A stretch of 64,000 bases of DNA, from positions 372,001 through 436,000 of the forward strand of contig JANSYI010000001.1 of the NCBI GenBank assembly GCA_024742475.1, written 5' to 3'. The translations under genes were made by a program, and so were the position numbers. Under the pieces are notes generated by a model that was given only the letters and a program-made list of their open reading frames with translations, was not told the origin of the DNA and did no database searches. This DNA comes from a bacterium (GTDB taxonomy: Bacteria; Myxococcota_A; Polyangia; Nannocystales; Nannocystaceae). Positions 8,307 through 16,571 of this stretch are shown in pieces; position 1 is the stretch's first letter; each line of letters begins with the position of its first letter.

Positions 8307-10232
8307 TCAAGCGTCGAGGTCGTCGACATCCAGCCACGGGCCCGTCAGTTGGGCGCCTGCGTGTTCCATCTCATCCACGCTGAGCACGGGGATCCGGGGG
8401 GTGACACCGCGCACGAGCGCCGCGACGTGCGGACGGTGCCGGGCCGTGCTGACCAGGACGAGCGCCCCTTTTCCCTCGGCCGCGCGGGATCGGATCGCCT
8501 CGACCCAACCGGCGCGCTGCGCTGGGCTGACCTGCGCGACGAGCCCGCCCTCCGACTCGACGACGACGCTGCACAGCAGCACCTCCGCATCGGGGGTGAG
8601 CCGCACGACACGCAACGGACCCAACCCACGCAGGCCCGTCACCTCGGCGTGCAGCCAGTGGTCGCGGAGCTCGACGCGGGCGTGTTCGGCTGCCCGCCCC
8701 CACTGGGTTCGATCATGGAAGCGCCGGTCTTCGGCCAACAACCCCAAGACAATGTGCAATGGGGGCAGCTGCGTCCGCTCTCGAAGGAACGCGCGCACGA
8801 TCGAGAGCACGTCCTCGGGTTCCACCTTGCCGAGCGCGCGCTGCACCACGACCGGATGGGTCTGGCGACACTTCTCGAGCATGCGGTCGAGCACCTGCAG
8901 GTCGACGAGCGTCGGCGCGGCGTCCATCACCGCCCGGAAGGTTCGCAGCACGATGCCCTCAGTCGCCTCGGAGGGTTCGAGCGACGTCCGTGGCAGCGCC
9001 CGCCCTTGCACGACGATCTCGATCCCGTCCTTGGGCAGCGGGTCGCTGACGCTCAGCTCGATTCTCGGCACGCCGATCCCCAGCGAAGAGGCACACTGAC
9101 GACGCAGCTGCGCGAGCGCCCGCTCGAGCTCCCCCCGCTCTCCGGCCCGGGTCGGGTGCACCCGCACCAGCACCGAGTCCTGCGAGTCGGCGGCGGCATT
9201 GGGCCCCGCGCTCGCCAGTCGTCGCAGCGACAACGCGACGGCGACGGAGAACACCGCGATGCCCGTGGCGAGGAATGCGACCTGCGGCATCCCCGGGATT
9301 GCAGCCAGACCGAGCAGAAGCGCCGCGGGGACGATGAGCATCGCGGGCTGGAGCCACCGGACCGTGGAGCGCTCCTCGGCCTCGCCGCTTTGATCGACCC
9401 TAGCGACGAGTAGGCCCGCGGCGAGGCTCACCAACAGCGCAGGGATCTGCGCAAGCAACCCATCGCCAATGGTCAGCTGGCCGTACAGCGACAGGCTCTC
9501 GCCCCAGCCCAGCCCCTGGCGTCCCGCTCCGATTGCGAGGCCGCCGACGAGGTTGACCGCAGTAATCGCCAGGCCGGCGACCGCGTCCCCCTTGACGAAG
9601 CGGATCGCCCCATCCATCGCGCCGTAGAAGCTCGAGCGCTCGGCGAGCTCGGCTCGTCGTCGACTCGCTTCGCGGGCTGAGATGACCCCTGCCCTCAGAT
9701 CCGCGTCGATCGCCGCCTGATGCCCGGGCAGGCCATCGAGCGCGAACCGTGCCGCGACCTCCGCCACCCGCTCGGCGCCTCGCGCAATGACCCCGAATTG
9801 CACGATCGTGATGATGGCGAACATCACCCCGCCCACGATGAGGTCCTCGCGAACGACGATCGAAGCAAACGCATCGACGACTTGGCCCGCATCGGCCTGC
9901 GAGAGGATGAGGCGAGTGGTGCTGACGTTGAGCGCCAGGCGAAAGAGCGTCGCGAGCAGCAGCAGCGCGGGGAAGTTCGAGAACTCGGACGCCCGGCCGA
10001 TGGTCAGGCTCCCCACGAGCAGCAACACCGAGCCCGCGAGGCTCAGCGAGAGCAAGAGATCGACCAGCGGCGTGGGCAGCGGGACGAGGACGCACGCCAA
10101 GATTGCGACCACCAAGAAGGTGGGAGCCACCGTCGGCAGACCGCGAAGCAGCGCACTTCCAGCCTGGACGAACGGATTCGGGCGCGTGGGGACCGTGGCC
10201 ACGGAATGCCAGCGTATCAACGCGGCGAGCAC
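8307..10232 (-). CDS. sctV: Type III secretion export-gate protein SctV/FlhA family (isolated)
   Basis: A 641-residue FHIPEP-family protein. The N-terminal half has about 8 transmembrane helices and the family's best conserved blocks: L-F-R-L-A-L-N-V-S-T-T-R, G-A-E-R-V-A-E-V-A-A-R-F, S-F-Y-G-A-M-D-G-A-I-R-F and L-T-I-G-D-G-L-L-A-Q-I-P. The C-terminal half is the cytosolic ring domain. In injectisomes or flagella it forms the nonameric export gate. The remarkable point is context: no other secretion gene (sctU, sctN, sctR-T, needle or basal body) occurs in this 64-kb window. The start is uncertain: GTG 10232 or GTG 10202, neither with a clear ribosome site. It is 34 bases upstream of the dioxygenase gene on the same strand. 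Confidence 0.9.
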   Translation of the reverse strand: MLAALIRWHSVATVPTRPNPFVQAGSALLRGLPTVAPTFLVVAILACVLVPLPTPLVDLLLSLSLAGSVLLLVGSLTIGRASEFSNFPALLLLATLFRLALNVSTTRLILSQADAGQVVDAFASIVVREDLIVGGVMFAIITIVQFGVIARGAERVAEVAARFALDGLPGHQAAIDADLRAGVISAREASRRRAELAERSSFYGAMDGAIRFVKGDAVAGLAITAVNLVGGLAIGAGRQGLGWGESLSLYGQLTIGDGLLAQIPALLVSLAAGLLVARVDQSGEAEERSTVRWLQPAMLIVPAALLLGLAAIPGMPQVAFLATGIAVFSVAVALSLRRLASAGPNAAADSQDSVLVRVHPTRAGERGELERALAQLRRQCASSLGIGVPRIELSVSDPLPKDGIEIVVQGRALPRTSLEPSEATEGIVLRTFRAVMDAAPTLVDLQVLDRMLEKCRQTHPVVVQRALGKVEPEDVLSIVRAFLRERTQLPPLHIVLGLLAEDRRFHDRTQWGRAAEHARVELRDHWLHAEVTGLRGLGPLRVVRLTPDAEVLLCSVVVESEGGLVAQVSPAQRAGWVEAIRSRAAEGKGALVLVSTARHRPHVAALVRGVTPRIPVLSVDEMEHAGAQLTGPWLDVDDLDA

Positions 10233-10287
10233 ACGCCCGAAAACACGCGCCCGTGGACGGGGGGCGTCTGTTCACCCTGCGCACCCG

Positions 10288-10857
10288 TCAGTCGCGCGTC
10301 GGCAGCGGGGGCACCTCGATGCCACTCTCGCGTGCGAGCACGTACCCACCCACCGCCACCGATCCCGCCGAGGTCACCACGGTCGACAGCGCGAGCGCGA
10401 CGGCGTTCCAGCTGGGCCAGGCCAGCAGCGCCGACACGAGTTCGACCAGCCCCTCGATGCAGAGGATACCGCCGAGCAGCGCGACGATGCCGGCCATCAG
10501 TCGGCGCACGCGCGGGTACTGCTCCACGTTGGTGCGCGGGAAGAGCAGCCACAGCGCCGCCGCGACGACGAGCCCTCCGACGAAGAGATCCGGGGCGAGC
10601 GACTCGAGGCGTGCGCCGAAGCGCTCGAAGGTGAGCAGCAGGTGCACCAACGCCCGGAGCCCACGTCCGAAGTGAAAGGCCCCGAGCAGCGCAATGGCGG
10701 CGAGGACCGTCTTGGCGCCGATCTGCCAGTCGCGGCCCTCGGGCTGCGCCGCCTCGGCGTCCCACGACAGGCGCACATAAAGCGCGCCTGCCACGACGGG
10801 CGCGAGCAGGGAAGGACCGATCTCGAGCTGCGTCGCAAGCTCGGCCAGGCTCGCCAT
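10288..10857 (-). CDS. Hypothetical membrane protein next to Mla genes
   Basis: A 189-residue protein with about five hydrophobic segments (around residues 13-30, 48-64, 93-108, 120-142 and 147-172) and a short polar C-terminus. It starts three bases after the stop of the MlaD-like gene, so it probably belongs to the same transcript as the MCE transporter genes. No known family recognised; it could be an accessory membrane subunit. Confidence 0.75.
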   Translation of the reverse strand: MASLAELATQLEIGPSLLAPVVAGALYVRLSWDAEAAQPEGRDWQIGAKTVLAAIALLGAFHFGRGLRALVHLLLTFERFGARLESLAPDLFVGGLVVAAALWLLFPRTNVEQYPRVRRLMAGIVALLGGILCIEGLVELVSALLAWPSWNAVALALSTVVTSAGSVAVGGYVLARESGIEVPPLPTRD

Positions 10858-10860
10858 CGT

Positions 10861-11913
10861 CTACTCGACCAGCTTGGCCGCTTCGCGCTTGCTGCCGACG
10901 AAGACCTTGATGCCTTCCTTCTGAACGAAGCGGCGGATGATCTTCTCGTCGATGGCGGCCGCGCGCTTGGCGATCGTGCTCAGGTCGCGAAGCATCGGAT
11001 CGAGCACCCCGCCGACATCGGAGAGGTCGTTGCTGATCTTGCGAAGATTCTTCGTGGCGACCGAGGCGTCGTCGATGATCGTCTTGAGCTTGCGAGCGCG
11101 GTCGTCGTCGACGATGTCGGCGAGCTTCTCGAGCTTGGCGATGGCCGATTCGGAGCGTTCGATGAGCTGCGGCAGCTTCTCGTCGAGCGTCTTGGTCATC
11201 GAGTCGCCGCGCGAGAGCATCCGGTCGATGCGGGGGTCGTCGATGAGCTTGTTCGACTTCTTGACCAGCCGGTTTGTCTCGGTCACGAGCGTGGAGATGC
11301 CCTCCTCGTTCTCCTCGAGGATGCGGCGACCCGAGGCCGTGCTCGCCTTGATGTCCTCGACCATGCCGCGGATCTCGTCCCTCGAGATGACGGCGGGCTC
11401 ACCGTTCTTTCCGGCGGCGTCGTCGAGCAACTCGCTGAGCGTCTTGGCCAGCGGCGCGAGCGAAGCCGCGATGTTGTCCTCCCCGCCAAGCACAGGCTCG
11501 AGGGCGTTGAGGACCTCGTCGATCTCGAACGGGGCGTCCACGTCCTCGATGACGCCTCCGGGCGAGAGCACCGGCGCGTCGCGGGTTCCGGGGTGGATCT
11601 GCAGGTACTTCTCGCCGAGCAGGCTCTTGGCCCGGACGATGGCCCTGGCGTCGTCGTGCAGGACGATCTCTTCGTCGATCTGAAGCGTGAGCACCGCGAT
11701 GTCGTGGTCCACGTCGATCGCAGAGATGCGGCCCACGCCGACGCCGGCGATCTTCACCGCGTTGTTCTCGACCAAGCCAGCGGCGTGCTGGAGGCGGATC
11801 TCGTACTTCGAGCCTCCGCCCGTCCCGATCGCGCCGATCGACTGCGCCAAGTAGAGCAGCAGCCCCACCGACACGATCACGAATGCTCCCAACCCAATGT
11901 ACGTGCGATTCAT
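10861..11913 (-). CDS. mlaD: MlaD/MCE-domain lipid-transport protein
   Basis: A 350-residue protein with one N-terminal transmembrane helix (about residues 5-24), then an MCE domain (K-Y-E-I-R-L-Q-H-A-A-G-L-V-E-N-N-A-V-K-I-A-G-V-x-V-G and K-S-L-L-G-E-K-Y-L-Q-I), then a long mostly helical charged tail. MCE proteins form hexameric rings in the periplasm that carry phospholipids or other lipids between the membranes. Start ATG 11911-11913 overlaps the stop of the upstream ATPase gene by one base (TGATG). The permease genes of such a transporter are not adjacent but lie about 4 kb away at 16572-18061. Confidence 0.88.
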   Translation of the reverse strand: MNRTYIGLGAFVIVSVGLLLYLAQSIGAIGTGGGSKYEIRLQHAAGLVENNAVKIAGVGVGRISAIDVDHDIAVLTLQIDEEIVLHDDARAIVRAKSLLGEKYLQIHPGTRDAPVLSPGGVIEDVDAPFEIDEVLNALEPVLGGEDNIAASLAPLAKTLSELLDDAAGKNGEPAVISRDEIRGMVEDIKASTASGRRILEENEEGISTLVTETNRLVKKSNKLIDDPRIDRMLSRGDSMTKTLDEKLPQLIERSESAIAKLEKLADIVDDDRARKLKTIIDDASVATKNLRKISNDLSDVGGVLDPMLRDLSTIAKRAAAIDEKIIRRFVQKEGIKVFVGSKREAAKLVE

Positions 11914-12695
11914 CAGACGACCTTGATCGGCCCCTCGGTTTCTCGATCGAAGAACTGGCGCAGCGCGGGGTGACACTCGTGCTCGAGGTCGGCACGCGGC
12001 CCGTAGTGCACGAGCTTGCCCGAGGCCAGCATGCCGATCGTGTCAGCGATCGTGAGGGCCTCGGCGGTGTCGTGCGAAATGACGATGAAGCACAGCCCCA
12101 GCGTGCGGTGCATCTCCATGATGAGCTCGTCGAGCGTGGCCGACATCACCGGGTCGAGCCCGGAGCTGGGCTCGTCGCACAGGACGATCTCGGGCTCCAG
12201 CGCGATGGCGCGGGCGAACGCGACGCGCTTGCGCATGCCGCCGCTGAGCTCGGAGGGGTACTTGTCGACGGCGTGCGGGAGACCGACGCGAGCCAGCTTG
12301 TCGCTGACCTTGGCGCGGATCTCGTCCTCGGACATCTTGGTGTGCATGCGCATCGGGAACGCGACGTTCTCGAACACGGTGATGTCGTCGAACAGCGCGC
12401 CGTCTTGAAAGAGCATGCCGAACTTGCGGCGCACCTCGAACAGAGTCTTGCGGTCGCGCGAGCGCTTGTCGTCGAGCTGCGCGATGTCCTGCTGCCCCAC
12501 GAACACCCGGCCGGAGTCGGGGCGCATCAGGCCCACCAAGATGCGCAGCAGCACCGACTTGCCCGTGCCCGACGGCCCGAGCAGGACGGTGATCGAGCCC
12601 TTCTTGACGGTCAGGCTGATGCCGTTGAGGACGTTGAAATCACCGAACGACTTGCACACGTTCTCGAGAACGATCGCGTCATCGGGTCCAGGCAC
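11913..12695 (-). CDS. mlaF: MlaF-type ABC transporter ATPase
   Basis: A 260-residue ABC ATPase with Walker A G-P-S-G-T-G-K-S (residues 40-47), signature L-S-G-G-M-R-K-R-V-A-F-A-R-A, Walker B I-V-L-C-D-E-P-S-S-G-L-D-P and the switch histidine in V-I-S-H-D. L-S-G-G-M-R-K-R together with D-E-P-x-S-G-L-D-P is typical of MlaF/MCE-associated ATPases. The start is unsettled: GTG at 12695 or TTG at 12707, with a GAGAG element upstream that fits neither spacing well. Coupled to mlaD by a one-base overlap. It powers lipid trafficking with an MlaE permease. Confidence 0.9.
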   Translation of the reverse strand: MPGPDDAIVLENVCKSFGDFNVLNGISLTVKKGSITVLLGPSGTGKSVLLRILVGLMRPDSGRVFVGQQDIAQLDDKRSRDRKTLFEVRRKFGMLFQDGALFDDITVFENVAFPMRMHTKMSEDEIRAKVSDKLARVGLPHAVDKYPSELSGGMRKRVAFARAIALEPEIVLCDEPSSGLDPVMSATLDELIMEMHRTLGLCFIVISHDTAEALTIADTIGMLASGKLVHYGPRADLEHECHPALRQFFDRETEGPIKVV

Positions 12696-12776
12696 TGCGG
12701 GCGACAATACTCTCAAATCGCCGAGCTGAGAACGGCCCGCCAGCCCAAACCCGGATTTTCGCGTACCGTCACCCCC

Positions 12777-13193
12777 ATGCGCCGCCTGGCCATACCCGCT
12801 CTCGTGCTCACCCTCGCCGCCTGCACCAAGCCAATTCCCGCGCCCGAGGACGTCGCCGCGCCTCCGGCCGACGCTGAAGTGACGGCCAGTGGCCTGGCGT
12901 ACACCGTCCTCCAGCCCGGGGAAGGCCGCACGCCCAGCCGCGAGGACACGGTCAAGGTGCACTACACCGGCTGGACCACCGACGGCGAGATGTTCGACAG
13001 CTCGGTCGCGCGCGGGGAGCCCTCGGAGTTTCCGCTCGGCGCCGTGATCCCCGGATGGACCGAGGGTCTGCAGCTCATGTCGGTCGGGGCCAAACACCGG
13101 ATGTGGATCCCCGAGCCCCTCGCCTACAAGGGCCAGCCGGGACGCCCGGCGGGCATGCTCGTCTTCGACGTCGAGCTGCTCGCGATCCAATAG
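12777..13193 (+). CDS. FKBP-type peptidyl-prolyl isomerase lipoprotein
   Basis: A 138-residue protein with lipobox T-L-A-A-C (Cys16), a short Pro/Ala spacer and one FKBP domain: T-V-K-V-H-Y-T-G-W, G-E-M-F-D-S-S, the V-I-P-G-W-T-E-G-L-Q-L-M active-site segment, and the final M-L-V-F-D-V-E-L-L. It should catalyse proline cis/trans isomerisation on envelope proteins. It is a single gene facing away from the ABC ATPase gene. Its stop lies just before that of the convergent glutaredoxin gene. Confidence 0.92.
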   Translation: MRRLAIPALVLTLAACTKPIPAPEDVAAPPADAEVTASGLAYTVLQPGEGRTPSREDTVKVHYTGWTTDGEMFDSSVARGEPSEFPLGAVIPGWTEGLQLMSVGAKHRMWIPEPLAYKGQPGRPAGMLVFDVELLAIQ

Positions 13194-13197
13194 CCGC

Positions 13198-13545
13198 TCA
13201 GCGCAGCGCGAGCACCACGAGCACGAGCACCACGACGCCGACCACGATGATGCGCTGCAGGTCGAGCCGGACACGCAGCGGCGGCTTGCGCCCGTCGCCG
13301 AACCGCGCGTAGAGGAACTGCACGATGTCGCGGGACTCGGGAAGCCAGCGATCGTCTTCGTGAATCCGCAGCACGGGCACGGTGCCGCGTCCCGTCGCCC
13401 GGTACAGCTCCTCATGCGCGCCGGGGTCGGTGTTCACGTTCTTCAGATCGACCTCGAGCCCCAGATCGGCGAGCGCCCGCCGTACCCGAAGACAGTACGG
13501 ACACGAGTCGAAGTAATAGAGGGTCAGCGGTGCACGCATGGTCAT
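13198..13545 (-). CDS. Membrane-tailed glutaredoxin
   Basis: A 115-residue protein: a glutaredoxin/GST-N thioredoxin-fold domain with redox motif C-P-Y-C (Cys15, Cys18), the cis-proline segment G-T-V-P-V-L, then a single hydrophobic C-terminal helix (about residues 98-114). No N-terminal signal is present, so it looks tail-anchored with the redox domain in the cytoplasm. The ATG at 13545 overlaps the stop of the upstream peroxiredoxin-like selenoprotein gene as ATGA, which suggests tight coupling and a shared redox role, for example recycling of a mixed disulfide or selenylsulfide. The opposite predicted sides of the membrane remain a puzzle. Confidence 0.85.
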   Translation of the reverse strand: MTMRAPLTLYYFDSCPYCLRVRRALADLGLEVDLKNVNTDPGAHEELYRATGRGTVPVLRIHEDDRWLPESRDIVQFLYARFGDGRKPPLRVRLDLQRIIVVGVVVLVLVVLALR

Positions 13546-14087
13546 CCGTCGAGCACCGCGAGCACGTCATCCACCACGGGCCGGTCGGAGGGGCGGTCCC
13601 CCACGTAGAGCCACCGTACGCGTCCGTCCTGGCTCACCACCACCGTGGCCGGCAGCGCAATGTCGTTGCCGACGTCCTCGACCCCGTAGGCTCGAATCGT
13701 CGAAAGGTCGGGATCGGACAGCAACGGAAAGCTCAGCGACAGCCGCTTGCGCAGCGTCGCGTTGACCCCCGTGCCGTCCACCACGATGCCCACGAGCGAA
13801 GCGCCACGCTCGGCGAGCTCGTCCTGTGCGTCCTGCAGCTTCCCGAGCTGCTTGCGACAGTGGCTTCACCAGTCGCCGCGGTAGAACACCAACACCGCCG
13901 GACCCGAGGCCGTCAGCGACGCCAAGGAGACCTGCGCCCCCGCGGAGTCGGGCAGCGAGAAGCCCGGCGCAGCGTCACCGACCGAGAGCGTCTGGGTGCT
14001 GCGCGAAGCGGGGGCTTCGGCCGAGGGCCGCGGCGCCGCGGAGCAGGCGGCGCCGAGCAGGAGCACGAGCGAGAGCAGGGACTTCAT
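13542..14087 (-). CDS. Probable selenoprotein: peroxiredoxin-like (AhpC/TSA) lipoprotein, in-frame TGA at 13866-13868
   Basis: Reading through one TGA gives a 181-residue AhpC/TSA-like protein: lipobox G-A-A-C (Cys15), then A-P-G-F-S-L-P-D, V-L-V-F-Y-R-G-D-W, the TGA as residue 74, then S-H-C-R-K-Q-L, V-G-I-V-V-D-G, F-P-L-L-S-D-P-D and A-Y-G-V-E-D. In relatives the residue after R-G-D-W is the redox cysteine of a C-x-x-C, so the TGA sits exactly where selenocysteine would give U-S-H-C (Sec74, Cys77). The frame is unchanged on both sides and homology continues without a gap, which argues against a frameshift. A SECIS-like hairpin follows. Ordinary annotation would split this into two fragments. 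An ATG four codons upstream (14099) is also possible. It needs SelA/SelB/SelC/SelD, not seen in this window. Confidence 0.85.
13824..13860 (-). promoter_or_regulatory. Candidate bacterial SECIS element
   Basis: Downstream of the TGA the mRNA can form a perfect 6-bp stem GCAGCU / AGCUGC (13851-13846 with 13840-13835) closed by the 5-base loop CGGGA. The apical loop starts 20 bases after the TGA, and one of its first two bases is G. Outside an internal loop a CUGU / ACAG pair (13860-13857 with 13827-13824) can extend it. These values fit the bacterial SECIS rules (short upper stem, small loop with an early G, 16-37 bases after UGA), by which SelB recruits selenocysteyl-tRNA. Confidence 0.75.
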
Positions 14088-14211
14088 GCAAAGTGACAAC
14101 GGCGCTCACTCTACGATGTTTCAGCGCGGGCGCGCCGCCCCGCCCCGGAACGCACGAAGGGCGCCACCCGCCGCTGCGGATGCCGCCCTTCGACCACTCG
14201 AAGTCGTCGCT

Positions 14212-16365
14212 CTAGCGAGCGGGCGAGACGGTCACCCGGATCATCTGGTCGAGCCGCGGGTACTCCCACACGGGCTCGTTGCTGAGCGAGCCGTTGGCGC
14301 CCGGGGTGACGATGCGGACGTTGCCGCTGCCTTCGTCCTCGCCGGTGTTGGGGCCCGACTGCAGGCCGGGGCCCGCCATGTCGCGTCCGCGCGCAGCGGC
14401 CTGGTTCTGCTCGGTGCCCGCGTCGTAGACGTTCAGCGACGCGAGGATCGCGGTCTCGATCTCCTCGGCCGTCAGCAGCGCACCCGCGTCGTCGAAGATG
14501 TTCACACCTTCGGGACCCGTGGCGATGAACGTGTCGTTGGAGGGCACGATCATGGCGGCAAAGTGCAGCACTGGCTCAGCGTCGGTGACCGAAGAGAGGG
14601 CTGCGAACTCACCGAGCTCGCCAGGGCCAACCGCGGGGGCCCCGACGACGTCGCCGGTGGTCGCACCTTCGAGTTCGGTGATGAACGCGGTCGCGTCGCC
14701 GTCTTCGGCCAGGCTCTCGAGGCCCGCGGAGGACGCTGTGCCCAGCTCGAACAGCGAGACGCCCTCGGGCGTCATGGCTGCAACACCCGCGGAGAGGGTG
14801 AACTCGAACGGCGTGCCGTCGGAGCCGTTGAGGAACTGGATCGAGACGTTGTCGCCCACGACGCTCACCCCGACGTCGAGGTTGTCAGCGAACGTGGCGA
14901 GGTCGTTGGTGGCGTCGAAGTAGTAGCGGATCGCGGGGTCCGCATCGTCTTCGCCAGTGTTGGCAGCGTCCTGAAGGGAAGCCGTATCAGCCCCCGCCCC
15001 CGGCGTTTGGTTGGCCTCGGTGCCGATGTCCCAGACTTCCATGAGGTCGCGAAGTTCGTTCGCGACGGTGTCGGGGTTGCGGTAGACCAGGTCGCCGTCT
15101 TCGTTCTCGGCGAGCAGCGGCACGCCCTGAGGCTCGACCGCGATGACGGCGTCGTTGGACTCGACGACCATCGTGGCGAAGGAGAGGATCTCCGAGCCAG
15201 GGTTGGGCGTGACCATGAAGGACACGCTCTCGCCCGGAGCGAGCGGAGCCTCGCCGGCGATGCCGTTTTGGTCGATGCCAGCGAGCGCGCCGAGCGTCGT
15301 CTCGAGCGTGCTGCCGTCACCGTCTTCGGCGAGCGCCTCGAGGCCCGCGAGGTCGTCCGCGTTGCCTCCGGGGGTGATGAGCGAGACCGAGTCGTCGTGC
15401 AGCGCCCAGGTGATGGGCGAGAGCGGGGTGAGGAAGCCGCCGGTGTCGTCGGAGATGTTCGTGAAGGTGAACATCACGCCCTCGACCGCCATCATGTCTT
15501 TGGTGAGGACGATCTCGGCGTCGATGTCGAGCAAGCGACGGGCGCCCACGATGTGTCGTGTGGACTCGTTGCGCTCGCTGATGACGCCCGACTCCTCGGG
15601 ACCGACGTCTGCGCCGAGCATGCCAGGAGGCTGGTAGAGGCCGCCCGCGGGGGGCTGGTTGGCTTCGGTGCCCGCGTCGAAGAGGTTGAGGTCGCCGGTG
15701 ATCTCGCGATCGATCGGGGAGCCGTCGCCGGTGTACAGCGAGATGCCCGCCGGGCCGGTCGCCCAGATGACGTCGTTGGATCCGACCATCATCGACGCGA
15801 GGCCCAGGCGGGACTCGGGCTGCGCCGTGAAGGCGATCTCGTAGCTCTCGCCGGGCATGATCGGCGCGGCCATGGCACCGCCCGTGGGCGTGTCGAAGAC
15901 GCCCGACTGGATGATGCCGGCGCCGATGCCTTCGATGTCGGTGGCCAGCGCGCTGGGGTCACCGTCTTCGGCCAACGCTTCGAGCGACTCGGATGCGGGC
16001 GCGTTGAGGGTGTAGACGGGAGCGACCGTCGAGTCCTGCTCGATCCAGACGCCGGGCGAGAACGGCGTGGTGATCGGACCTTGGTCCGAGATGTTCTCGA
16101 TCGTGATGATGAAGTCGACCGGCTCGGCGGGGATGTCGTCCGTGGTGCTGCTCGAGCTGTCGGTCGGGTCGTCCGTGGGGTCTTCGGTGCCCGAGGAGTC
16201 GGGGTCGACCTCGGTCGTGGAAGTGCTCGGGTCGTTGGTGGTCGGGCCATCCGTGGTGGAGGTGCCGTCGGTGTCCGTGTCGGTGTCGCTGGTCGAAGCA
16301 GCGTCGTCGCCACAGCCGATGGCGAGCATCCCGATCAAAGTGGTGAGCCAAACTTGTCGTTTCAT
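14212..16365 (-). CDS. Spondin-domain-like lipoprotein with three repeats
   Basis: A 717-residue lipoprotein (lipobox A-I-G-C, Cys18) with an Asp/Thr/Ser linker to about residue 80. It is followed by three similar repeats of about 200 residues. Each carries the elements T-I-E-N-I-S-D (or variant), P-F/L-S-P-x-x-W, L-E-A-L-A-E-D-G-D, A-P-I/L-x-P-G-E-S, S-M-M-V-x-S-N-D and D-A/I-G-T-E-x-N-Q. This matches bacterial spondin_N-type domains, which probably bind surface ligands and have no known enzymatic role. A good ribosome site (aagagga) precedes the ATG. It stands alone between the selenoprotein and permease genes. Confidence 0.8.
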   Translation of the reverse strand: MKRQVWLTTLIGMLAIGCGDDAASTSDTDTDTDGTSTTDGPTTNDPSTSTTEVDPDSSGTEDPTDDPTDSSSSTTDDIPAEPVDFIITIENISDQGPITTPFSPGVWIEQDSTVAPVYTLNAPASESLEALAEDGDPSALATDIEGIGAGIIQSGVFDTPTGGAMAAPIMPGESYEIAFTAQPESRLGLASMMVGSNDVIWATGPAGISLYTGDGSPIDREITGDLNLFDAGTEANQPPAGGLYQPPGMLGADVGPEESGVISERNESTRHIVGARRLLDIDAEIVLTKDMMAVEGVMFTFTNISDDTGGFLTPLSPITWALHDDSVSLITPGGNADDLAGLEALAEDGDGSTLETTLGALAGIDQNGIAGEAPLAPGESVSFMVTPNPGSEILSFATMVVESNDAVIAVEPQGVPLLAENEDGDLVYRNPDTVANELRDLMEVWDIGTEANQTPGAGADTASLQDAANTGEDDADPAIRYYFDATNDLATFADNLDVGVSVVGDNVSIQFLNGSDGTPFEFTLSAGVAAMTPEGVSLFELGTASSAGLESLAEDGDATAFITELEGATTGDVVGAPAVGPGELGEFAALSSVTDAEPVLHFAAMIVPSNDTFIATGPEGVNIFDDAGALLTAEEIETAILASLNVYDAGTEQNQAAARGRDMAGPGLQSGPNTGEDEGSGNVRIVTPGANGSLSNEPVWEYPRLDQMIRVTVSPAR

Positions 16366-16571
16366 GAGTCCTCTTAGTTCGAAGGCGCGTATCGTTGCGC
16401 GGCGGCGGACCCGGGGGCAATCCGTCCCCGCGCCGCATGAGTTCCGCCTTCGGCAGACCCTTACGCCAACCCGACGGTTTCGTCACTCGTTTTGCGGTGG
16501 TTTTCGGGTGACCTCGATCAAATCCGCTGGAACGCTGTACATCGCCGGCCTAGCGACCGGTCCGCGGGCTT
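16366..16571. other. Intergenic region, probable promoter of the spondin-like gene
   Basis: 206 bases between the spondin-like gene and the second permease gene, which both read leftwards. It holds a GC-rich stretch around 16412-16440 and a T-rich stretch around 16480-16510. The promoter of the lipoprotein gene must lie here, but no boxes can be named with confidence. Confidence 0.4.

Noticed and set aside
13866..13868. TGA as an ordinary stop splitting a pseudogene
   Set aside because: The frame is unchanged before and after, homology continues without a gap, the TGA falls exactly on a redox Cys, and a SECIS-like hairpin follows. Recoding explains all of these.
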